In this document: positions 1-5,838 of the stretch, one piece after another
Position numbering within the stretch: position 1 is the stretch's first letter
How the letters are laid out: the number at the start of each line of letters is the position of its first letter
DNA from: Pseudomonadota bacterium
GTDB lineage: Bacteria; Myxococcota; Bradymonadia; UBA4248
Assembly: GCA_017613855.1 (NCBI GenBank)
Contig: JAGACY010000120.1
Coordinates: 1 to 5,968 of the forward strand
Length of the DNA stretch: 5,968 bases
Direction of reading: 5' to 3'
The notes under the pieces: generated by a model
Databases searched by the model: none
The model's input: the letters and a program-made list of their open reading frames with translations, nothing else
Told to the model about the DNA's origin: nothing
Position numbers and translations under genes: made by a program

Positions 1-408
1 AAGGTCCACGAAGATGTCGAAAACTACGACCTGATGACCATCGTCATGATTTGCCTTGGAACCAAAAAAGACAAACGCTATACTGGTTTACTGAGGTTTT
101 TGGATGTCTTTATGTCCGAGACTTCTGATGCAAAACGCAAGCAGTCGGTGCTTAAAACCGTATTCGGCGCAGATATGCCCGAGCGACTCCGCATCAAGGA
201 GGGAAATATGTGCAATTACAGCGACTTTATCGAAGAAAGAGGGATTGATAAGGGGATTAGAATTGGCCAAGTCAAGGATTTGTGCAATTTAATGGATAGC
301 ATGAAATGGACGATTGAACAGGCTTTAAAATGTCTCAAAATATCAGAAGATGAGTGGGACGAGTATCGACAACTCGTCAAAGAGTTCGAGACACAAACCG
401 CGCGTTAG
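1..408 (+). CDS. Rpn family / PD-(D/E)XK nuclease 'transposase', C-terminal part (5' truncated by window)
   Basis: The reading frame is open from base 1, eleven codons before the first in-window ATG at 34, and ends at TAG 406-408. The gene therefore begins outside the window and only 135 C-terminal codons are seen. The visible part has the tail typical of Rpn-like recombination-promoting nucleases: a helical LMTIVMICLG stretch, then NMCNYSDFIEERGIDKG, then a helical end with an 'EQALKCLKISEDEW' pattern like the 'AL..L.I..e' endings of this family. In known members the N-terminal PD-(D/E)XK core cuts DNA and promotes RecA-independent recombination; those catalytic residues would lie upstream and cannot be checked. 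Such genes usually occur in many copies per genome. The gene converges on the glycosidase gene, with 15 bases between the stops. Family call by recognition, no search. Confidence 0.72.
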   Translation, partial: KVHEDVENYDLMTIVMICLGTKKDKRYTGLLRFLDVFMSETSDAKRKQSVLKTVFGADMPERLRIKEGNMCNYSDFIEERGIDKGIRIGQVKDLCNLMDSMKWTIEQALKCLKISEDEWDEYRQLVKEFETQTAR

Positions 409-423
409 ATTAGCGACTACTGC

Positions 424-3400
424 TTATTCCCGGGTCAGATAAATGATATCCGACGAAACGGCTTCGGCAAAGTTCACCGAAAGCCCGCTTTCCATCAGCT
501 CTTTACCCGTTTTGGTACTGTTCAGCCCGGTATGATCGGTAAAATTGAGTTTATATTTGGCATCCGCATTCAGTCCCCGCAGTTTGACCGTCATGGAAGC
601 ACCGGCACCCGCCGGTTTCCACAGCATCACTGCGGCAACATAAGTCGGCGCATTTAAATCGACGTATTCCAGACCATCCCAGTTTTTCCCGTCCGGACGC
701 CTCAGAATGTGATAGAGATCGCCATTGCGAATCAACGGTTTGAGCTTTGTATTGTAATCGACGGCGATGGTCGTTTTCCAGTGGGATGTTTCATCGATTC
801 CGCCGTTGTTCGTGCCCTTCCAGTTCGAAAGCATCACGCCGCCCGTCATCTGCGTCCGCAGTCCGTACATATAATCTGCCGACCCCGTATAATAATCAGA
901 GCCCGGCGTATAGGTCAGCGAATTGATCGGCAGCTGCAGCTGCGCCGGATGGATACAGTACGAACTGTCGTAAAATGTCATGTGCAGTGACATATAATCC
1001 GCCGAATCATCACAATTCAGAACCGACGCTTTGGTCATCGTAAACAGGTCTTTCATCGAACCGCCCGAAGAACACGATTCATATCGGAATCCCGGGATAT
1101 TCTGAATCAGGTGATCGACCAGTTCACCAAATCCCACCGTACACCAGTACTGGACATCCGTTCCATTGGCATCGTGGCGGTTGGCCTTGTTCGAAGAGCG
1201 CGCAATGGGCTCAAAATCCGAACGCCAGGTCGTCACACCCGTCGAGCTGAAAAAGTCCGACAGATATTTTTTATAGAAAGCGACACAATCGGTATTGCCC
1301 AGGTCTGCCGAAGCCCCCACCGTCACAACCCGATCCGAAAACCATTCCGGATGGCCGTTTGCCCCAACAGACGTCGGCACACCGGCACGATCCATCTTCG
1401 TATCCTTGAGCAAAATATAAGTAGCCAGCGTCACCCCTTTGCTCTTTGCCTTGTTTACAAACTCTCCAAGATTTGCCGCTCCCGCATCGCTCAAAACGGC
1501 TTTGTAGGCAGAATTATTGACCTCCAAAAGCCCCTCGTGCGATTTCCAGTTTCCGACGGCTTCATCCGACCACCAGCCGTAATCCCATTTAATCGACTGA
1601 ATGCCATACTGCGAAACATCGTAGCCGATCTGCATATCCTGTTGTGTCAGCGGTTCATTGGCATCTTTCATCATATTTTCGGGGGCTTTGCAGTTCAAAA
1701 ACCACCGTTTGAAATGATTTGAACCGATATCGATATCGCCGTCATAAACGCCTATGTAGATGGACGGCAGATACAAAACCTGTCCCTTGGTCAGAGACGT
1801 TGAAAAATCGCCGTTTCCAATCAATGCATTCAAATGGGCCTGATTCCCGTCGGCCCCAGAGGCGGTCAGGCGCCCGTTGGACCACTCCTGCGCAAAATAT
1901 AATCCGCTCTCATTGGTATCCAGATACATCATCGAGATATCGCCGCCGGCATTCCAGTCCTGATTTGTCGTATAGGCTGCAATTGCGCTTGCATAGCCGC
2001 TCGTCGCATCGACGTATCCCATGCTCTTGTCGATATTGATATTATTCGACGGCGACCACGATCCCCACTCCCAGCCTTCATCCGTAGTATTGCCGTTAAA
2101 CGACTGCGTCCGGCCGTTGATCGTGACTTCATCGATCCAAAATGGGTTTCCATTGGCCTGCGTCGTATAGATTCGAAACGGAAATCCACGATTGGCGTGT
2201 TCTTCGTTCCACACCTTGCCGTCTTTCGATCCCGCAGGATAGTTCGAAGTCAGATGGAGCGTCACCGGTTCCCACACATCGCTATTTTTAAATGTATAAC
2301 TGCCGCTCACACCATATTCTACGGCCGGCGTCCATGTCCCGTCGATATCCGCATGCGCCGCTTCATAATCGTAATTAAAGGATTCACCTTGTTTTCCGCG
2401 CGCATAGAATGTAATGACGTGTTCCGAAGTATCTTTCAGTCCCGTCCAAAAATAGATCGCCGAATAGTCTGAACGCGGTATTTTGGCGCTGCTCGCTGGG
2501 TTCGATGAACCGACTTTTCCCAGCATGGTTCGGTAGATCCCCGAACCGCCATAAGCCGTTCCATTGTATAATTTCCAGCCTTCGGCAGAACCACTTTCTT
2601 TATGAAATACCGTCGCCGTCGGGACTGCAGGGAATTTCACCGCCAAATTAAAATAATTGCCCGGTGTCACGCGCCGCTTCTCACCCTTGTTCGTCAGATA
2701 GCCATAAAATTCAAACGGCCCGCTGAACGATTCACTCGAAACGATATATAAATCATAATCCAATCCGCTGCCCGTGTAATGGAATTTCAGTCCGTCCATC
2801 GTGCGTCCGCGAGAATACTTTTCGACCGACTGATATTTGAGCGTGTCGCCACAGTCCGGCAGCGTCAGCGCCTGACTTGCGGGCATATATTCTTTGCCTC
2901 CGGCCGATTTGAGCGAATTCACCAGAATATCGTTGCCCGACACCGAGAGCCCCAGTGTCGCATTTTTTGTCCTGAGCGTAAACGATGTCGCCGGCTTGCA
3001 TGATCCCGCCTGACATGCCTGGAGATCGCCACATTTGACCCCGCAGTCGCCGCAGTTTGCGTTGTCGCTGGTCACATCTACGCAGGCTTTTGTATCGCCG
3101 GCCGGGCATAATTTCTCATTTCCGCTGCACGTGACCTCAGTTGGCTTACACACCCCAGAAGCGCAGGATTCTCCCTCATTACAGGCAATTTCGCATTTTC
3201 CGCAGTGTGCGGTATCCGTCTGCAGATTCGCACAAACACTACCATCATTTGCCGGACAAGGCGTTTCTCCCTCATTGCACGGATTATCCCCGGACGGCTC
3301 ACAGCTGCCCGAAACGCAGGTTTCATCCGCACCACAGGCAATATCGCAACGACCACAGTGCATTCCATCCGTCAAAAGGTCAAAACACTGTTCGCCATCC

Positions 3401-3870
3401 CCCACCGGACAGGCCGACAACCCATTGGCGCATGATGTATTTTCGGCACCTTTGCACGTTCCGTTTATGCAGTTTTCACCGTCGTTGCAAAATGTTTCAC
3501 ACCGGCCGCAGTGATCGCGATCCACGTTCAAATCGAAGCATGCATACGAACCATCTTCAAGCACACAGGGTGACAGTTCGCCGCATTCCGGCAAATCCTC
3601 TTTCTTGATACAAGTCCCCGAAAGACAGATTTCGTTGTCCTTACACGGCGAATGACAGTCCCCGCAGTGGGTATGGTCGCTCAGTACATCGACACAGACA
3701 GCAGCATCTGCACCGTCATCCCGGCAGTCTTTCTGCGGTTCTTCACATTCAGACGCCGGATCGTCATTGCAGCCGCCCGGGCAGTTATTACTCATTTCAG
3801 TACCATTTTCACTGCATCCCAGCACCATGCCGGCACAGCAAAAACTCAACAGCCACTGACGTTTTGTCAT
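424..3870 (-). CDS. Surface lipoprotein: five Cys-rich repeats fused to a GH36-like glycoside hydrolase (alpha-galactosidase superfamily)
   Basis: A 1148-residue exported glycosidase. Residues 1-18 form a signal peptide with lipobox VLGC (Cys19); Ser at +2 suits outer-membrane sorting. Five Cys-rich repeats span 42-291. A GH36-type N-terminal beta-sandwich covers about 297-415 and 610-735 (EWSNGR 662-667, YDGDIDIG 709-716), interrupted by a jelly-roll-like stretch at about 420-605. The TIM barrel spans about 740-1010: KWDYGWW 761-767, HPEWF 840-844, ADLGNT 855-860, WRSDFE 882-887 (likely nucleophile Asp885), ESCSSGG 931-937, and CDDSAD 953-958 (likely acid/base Asp955, 22 residues after the CSSGG Cys, as I recall for GH36). 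A C-terminal sandwich follows (LRGLNADAKYKL 1097-1108). GH36 enzymes retain configuration and mostly remove alpha-galactosyl groups. Here the DDGW and KWD motifs are altered, so the substrate is uncertain. The frame is intact and the start has a strong ribosome site. Confidence 0.85.
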   Translation of the reverse strand: MTKRQWLLSFCCAGMVLGCSENGTEMSNNCPGGCNDDPASECEEPQKDCRDDGADAAVCVDVLSDHTHCGDCHSPCKDNEICLSGTCIKKEDLPECGELSPCVLEDGSYACFDLNVDRDHCGRCETFCNDGENCINGTCKGAENTSCANGLSACPVGDGEQCFDLLTDGMHCGRCDIACGADETCVSGSCEPSGDNPCNEGETPCPANDGSVCANLQTDTAHCGKCEIACNEGESCASGVCKPTEVTCSGNEKLCPAGDTKACVDVTSDNANCGDCGVKCGDLQACQAGSCKPATSFTLRTKNATLGLSVSGNDILVNSLKSAGGKEYMPASQALTLPDCGDTLKYQSVEKYSRGRTMDGLKFHYTGSGLDYDLYIVSSESFSGPFEFYGYLTNKGEKRRVTPGNYFNLAVKFPAVPTATVFHKESGSAEGWKLYNGTAYGGSGIYRTMLGKVGSSNPASSAKIPRSDYSAIYFWTGLKDTSEHVITFYARGKQGESFNYDYEAAHADIDGTWTPAVEYGVSGSYTFKNSDVWEPVTLHLTSNYPAGSKDGKVWNEEHANRGFPFRIYTTQANGNPFWIDEVTINGRTQSFNGNTTDEGWEWGSWSPSNNINIDKSMGYVDATSGYASAIAAYTTNQDWNAGGDISMMYLDTNESGLYFAQEWSNGRLTASGADGNQAHLNALIGNGDFSTSLTKGQVLYLPSIYIGVYDGDIDIGSNHFKRWFLNCKAPENMMKDANEPLTQQDMQIGYDVSQYGIQSIKWDYGWWSDEAVGNWKSHEGLLEVNNSAYKAVLSDAGAANLGEFVNKAKSKGVTLATYILLKDTKMDRAGVPTSVGANGHPEWFSDRVVTVGASADLGNTDCVAFYKKYLSDFFSSTGVTTWRSDFEPIARSSNKANRHDANGTDVQYWCTVGFGELVDHLIQNIPGFRYESCSSGGSMKDLFTMTKASVLNCDDSADYMSLHMTFYDSSYCIHPAQLQLPINSLTYTPGSDYYTGSADYMYGLRTQMTGGVMLSNWKGTNNGGIDETSHWKTTIAVDYNTKLKPLIRNGDLYHILRRPDGKNWDGLEYVDLNAPTYVAAVMLWKPAGAGASMTVKLRGLNADAKYKLNFTDHTGLNSTKTGKELMESGLSVNFAEAVSSDIIYLTRE
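2056..2613 (-). other. Jelly-roll, CBM-like module apparently inserted in the GH36 N-terminal sandwich
   Basis: Residues about 420-605 of the glycosidase do not look like the flanking GH36 sandwich. They resemble a carbohydrate-binding jelly roll of the CBM4/9/22 kind: alternating beta pattern, DVWEPVTLHL at 531-540, FPFRIYTT at 563-570, and the closing strand FWIDEVTING at 577-586. Tryptophans at 432, 475, 513, 533, 554 and 578 could supply sugar-stacking surfaces. GH36-like sequence resumes after it (SGLYFAQEWSNGR). The boundaries are approximate, and the assignment rests on pattern recognition only. An enlarged loop of the GH36 domain is the alternative. Confidence 0.5.
2998..3747 (-). repeat. 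Five tandem eight-cysteine repeats (about 50 residues each) in the lipoprotein stalk
   Basis: Residues 42-291 of the glycosidase consist of five units starting at Cys42, Cys96, Cys147, Cys198 and Cys248. Each has eight cysteines. The second half is invariant in spacing (C-x9-C-x2-C-x3-C-x5-C-x4-C); the first two gaps vary slightly. The core reads HCGxC or NCGxC, then xxxC, and ends in a C-x4-C of the type C-x-x-G-x-C or close to it. Such units are common in secreted and surface proteins of Myxococcota. All cysteines are probably disulfide-bonded, making a rigid spacer between lipid anchor and enzyme. The copies have clearly diverged in sequence, so this is an old protein repeat and not a recent DNA duplication. 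Confidence 0.9.
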
Positions 3871-3878
3871 TTTTATGT

Positions 3879-3884
3879 CTCCTC
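3879..3884 (-). promoter_or_regulatory. Ribosome binding site GAGGAG of the glycosidase gene
   Basis: On the minus strand GAGGAG lies 8 bases before the ATG at 3870-3868. This is a near-ideal Shine-Dalgarno site. It fixes the start so that the protein begins with MTKRQW, directly ahead of the hydrophobic core and lipobox. Confidence 0.8.
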
Positions 3885-3957
3885 AACGCGGATCAGAGAA
3901 AGCAATCCAACGAACGGAATTCGCGATTTTCTGTTTCCAGGCTGTTCATAATGGTCA

Positions 3958-3977
3958 TGGCGACCTGAATGTCGCCA
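3958..3977. other. Perfect inverted repeat, 7-bp arms, in the gap between barrel gene and glycosidase gene
   Basis: Arms TGGCGAC and GTCGCCA are separated by a 6-base loop (CTGAAT). In transcripts from the minus strand this would form a GC-rich hairpin 57 bases after the barrel gene's stop and 87 bases before the glycosidase ATG. No run of T follows on either strand, so a standard Rho-independent terminator is not supported. It could be an operator, an RNA stability or attenuation element, or a Rho-type or imperfect terminator. Confidence 0.4.
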
Positions 3978-4000
3978 GATGCGACTGCAGTAACTAGCTT

Positions 4001-4029
4001 AGCGAAAATTCGCACCTCGATTCTGTCAA
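4001..4029 (-). promoter_or_regulatory. Possible promoter of the glycosidase gene (perfect -35, weak -10)
   Basis: Reading the minus strand, TTGACA occurs at 4029-4024, just after the stop codon of the barrel gene, and matches the sigma-70 -35 consensus fully. At the normal 17-base spacing the hexamer is TTCGCT (4006-4001), a poor -10, and nothing closer to consensus is present at 16-19 bases. A short inverted repeat (GCGAA-AA-TTCGC, 4002-4013) overlaps this place. The site is suggestive only. Confidence 0.2.
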
Positions 4030-4034
4030 AATCG

Positions 4035-4778
4035 TCATTTAGAAATTAAGTAACCAAGCGTAAACACTAGCCCCATTGATGAATCCCATTCTGTATCAGA
4101 CCAACGAAAACTGTCTTTTGACGAGTACAAATAATTGCCAAAATTAAATTCAATATCTGCCCCAAGAATAATATTGTTATCGAAATGCCAGATCAAACCA
4201 GCCTGAACTCGTGCAAGCCAACTGGCATCATCCTCGCGGATATCATAATCTGAAAAAACGATTTCACTTTTCTTACCGAGCCCGGCACCTGCCCCAAGCG
4301 AAATAATAACATGCTGATTAACCGGAATATAGCCATTCAACAGCAAGAGCAAGCCGCAGTTGGTGGTGCGATAAGCCATATCAAGCATATCTGAGCGTTT
4401 TGCCCCTTTTGTTGCCCAAATCATATTCCAGGCGACTTCAAGCCCAATACCAAAGTATGTGTAATGCATATCCACGCCAACGCGGGCTGAGTAGCCTACT
4501 CCGTAATCACGCAAATCGCTTGCCGGGCCCGTTCCAAGATAGAACTTATATCCCGGGCCGAACTGGAATTCTTGTGCAGCAACTTCTGTCCTGTTATTTT
4601 CGACAGAATCATGGTTTTGAACATTGGATGATGCTAAACCACCATCTGCCGAAGTGGGATTGTCCAAAGCGGGTGCAGAAGGTTGTTCCGTTTGAGGCTG
4701 TTCTGCTGCATCCTGCGCAAACACTGGCCCGGATAACAAGAGGAGTGCAATAAAAAGACAAAAATGTATTAATTTCAT
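4035..4778 (-). CDS. Predicted outer-membrane beta-barrel protein, unrecognised family
   Basis: A 247-residue protein starting MKLIHFCLFIALLLLSG, a clear Sec signal peptide with likely cleavage after VFA (residue 21). Residues 22-70 are a Q/E/P/A/N-rich, low-complexity linker. Residues 71-247 show short alternating amphipathic strands with many Gly and aromatic residues (for example YGVGYSARVGVDM at 92-104, VIISLGAGAGLG at 157-168, WLARVQAGLIWHF at 187-199, IILGADIEFNFG at 203-214), about eight candidate strands. This fits a small OmpA- or PF13505-like barrel. The last strand, GLVFTLGYLISK, ends in Lys and not the aromatic residue usual for BAM substrates. The start has AGGA 7 bases upstream. 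It lies 21 bases after the stop of the Cys-rich lipoprotein gene, so the two are probably co-transcribed. Ligand and role unknown. Confidence 0.68.
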   Translation of the reverse strand: MKLIHFCLFIALLLLSGPVFAQDAAEQPQTEQPSAPALDNPTSADGGLASSNVQNHDSVENNRTEVAAQEFQFGPGYKFYLGTGPASDLRDYGVGYSARVGVDMHYTYFGIGLEVAWNMIWATKGAKRSDMLDMAYRTTNCGLLLLLNGYIPVNQHVIISLGAGAGLGKKSEIVFSDYDIREDDASWLARVQAGLIWHFDNNIILGADIEFNFGNYLYSSKDSFRWSDTEWDSSMGLVFTLGYLISK

Positions 4779-4785
4779 GAATCGT

Positions 4786-4789
4786 TCCT
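4786..4789 (-). promoter_or_regulatory. Ribosome binding site AGGA of the barrel protein gene
   Basis: On the minus strand AGGA (followed by A) lies 7 bases before the ATG at 4778-4776, inside the 21-base gap after the preceding stop. It supports the chosen start and translation from a shared transcript. Confidence 0.6.
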
Positions 4790-4799
4790 GGGCAGATGT

Positions 4800-5669
4800 T
4801 TAATTGGAGTTCTTATAATCTGTATATTTCTCGTCGCTGTTGATGCAGTCTTTTCCTCCGGATGATTCATAGATTTCTTTACAAATGGTTTTGGTAATAC
4901 CATTTGTCGATGAATTATCCGGAGCCAGCCGGCAGCAGGCATCCTCTTTGGTTTCTATACATTCATTTGAGGTTTGCAGATTCTTTTCACAATCTGCTTT
5001 GGAGACATGGATATCATCTTCCTGTTCGGGAAGATTTTCACAGCATGATCCAACAGAATCCGGACATTTGCCGTCGTTCATCGCCATGCTTAAAATACAA
5101 TTGTCGCGTTTTTCATTATTCTGCCCATCTGCTTTTCCACAGCAATCGTCGATAATCTCACCGAACACCTGTGCTCTATCGACATTACATTCATGCGTCT
5201 GGGGATTGGCATTGTAAAGACACCATGTATAGGCATTTGCCGGAATCTTTACATAAAATGCCCCATGTTCTCCACCTTCCTGCACAGTCGGCAAAAATAA
5301 ACTCTTTGCCGAAGCAGGCAAAATCATGCCTCCACGTTCCCCCTGCACAAAATCTGCTGCATCAGGATTGATTATTCCATGCATATTTTCTTTTAAAGGA
5401 GCGCAACACTTAATTGCCTCATAAATAGAACGATCGATATCTTTGAATCTGCAGCCGGAATAACTGGTAGATGTGTAACACATTTGAGAATAGTTATTAA
5501 AGAAAGCAATTTCTTCTGCAATCTCATCATCGATTTCTGGCACATATTCTGTGCAGCAGTGCATAGGTTCGCCATAAGCGCAGCTGATAATTCCTACAGA
5601 AAGCGGTGCGATCGGTAATAATACTGCAAGTTTGGACGATATAAGTGATTTGAGTTTTTTTAGAAACAT
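4800..5669 (-). CDS. Cys-rich surface lipoprotein with five CC...C...C modules, unrecognised family
   Basis: I chose ATG 5669-5667, giving 289 residues. It has GAGG 5 bases upstream and starts a proper lipoprotein signal: MFLKKLKSLISSKL, hydrophobic core, lipobox IISC with Cys30, then AYGEP. An upstream TTG at 5759 would put 30 unrelated residues ahead of this signal. The mature part has 20 further cysteines in five sets, each a CC pair followed by two single Cys (C38/39, C64, C73; C88/89, C150, C161; C176/177, C191, C202; C209/210, C227, C237; C245/246, C263, C275). Ala at +2 fits outer-membrane placement. The pattern implies many disulfides and an extracytoplasmic, possibly surface, location. 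The gene heads a likely operon with the barrel gene. Base composition looks AT-richer than the glycosidase. No known domain recognised. Confidence 0.75.
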   Translation of the reverse strand: MFLKKLKSLISSKLAVLLPIAPLSVGIISCAYGEPMHCCTEYVPEIDDEIAEEIAFFNNYSQMCYTSTSYSGCRFKDIDRSIYEAIKCCAPLKENMHGIINPDAADFVQGERGGMILPASAKSLFLPTVQEGGEHGAFYVKIPANAYTWCLYNANPQTHECNVDRAQVFGEIIDDCCGKADGQNNEKRDNCILSMAMNDGKCPDSVGSCCENLPEQEDDIHVSKADCEKNLQTSNECIETKEDACCRLAPDNSSTNGITKTICKEIYESSGGKDCINSDEKYTDYKNSN

Positions 5670-5674
5670 GAATA

Positions 5675-5678
5675 CCTC
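5675..5678 (-). promoter_or_regulatory. Ribosome binding site GAGG deciding the lipoprotein start
   Basis: The minus strand reads TTGAGGTATTC and then ATG; GAGG is 5 bases from the start at 5669. This favours the 289-residue form over the longer TTG-initiated frame and places the signal peptide at the true N-terminus. Confidence 0.65.
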
Positions 5679-5730
5679 AAAAGTATGGTAGTTTAATATT
5701 TGCCAAGCTAAATAGCTACTTGCTAGCAGC

Positions 5731-5759
5731 CTAATAGCATTTACGGAATGCGCATTCAA
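5731..5759 (-). promoter_or_regulatory. Candidate sigma-70-like promoter of the lipoprotein-barrel operon
   Basis: On the minus strand TTGAAT (5759-5754; 4 of 6 consensus bases) and TATTAG (5736-5731; 4 of 6) are separated by exactly 17 bases. Transcription would start near 5724, leaving a leader of about 55 bases before the ATG at 5669. The spacing is right but both boxes are imperfect, and the region is AT-rich enough to give such matches by chance. Confidence 0.3.
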
Positions 5760-5813
5760 GTGGGCATGTATGCAAAAATGCGACTATTATGGAGGCGAGC
5801 CGTATGTGCTAGT

Positions 5814-5838
5814 AGAGACACGCGATTCGCACGTCTCT
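5814..5838. other. Imperfect inverted repeat upstream of the lipoprotein operon
   Basis: Outer arms AGAGAC (5814-5819) and GTCTCT (5833-5838) enclose a two-by-two mismatch and inner arms GCG/CGC around ATT. No T-run follows on either side, so it is not a convincing terminator. It lies about 55 bases upstream of the candidate -35 box and could be an operator, or the remnant end of a neighbouring transcript. Confidence 0.35.

Noticed and set aside
371..386. AACTC-GTCAAA-GAGTT hairpin near the end of the Rpn gene as a terminator for the glycosidase
   Set aside because: Only 5-bp arms, inside a coding region, with no T-run in the needed direction.
1111..1722. 203-codon open frame on the plus strand opposite the glycosidase barrel
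   Set aside because: It lies wholly antisense to a well-supported coding region, has no recognisable domain, and its Arg/Ile/His-rich composition is that of a reverse-frame shadow.
3035..3608. Two overlapping plus-strand open frames of about 155 codons opposite the Cys repeats
   Set aside because: They mirror the Cys-repeat region; the periodic composition keeps stops out of the opposite frames. No signal or domain is visible.
2998..3747. Regular spacing of about 150 bases suggesting a CRISPR-like or DNA satellite array
   Set aside because: Units are in frame, diverged and defined by cysteine codons only; this is a protein repeat.
5670..5759. TTG start at 5759 giving a 319-residue lipoprotein
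   Set aside because: The 30 extra residues precede a complete lipoprotein signal peptide and run over the candidate promoter. ATG 5669 has GAGG at 5 bases.
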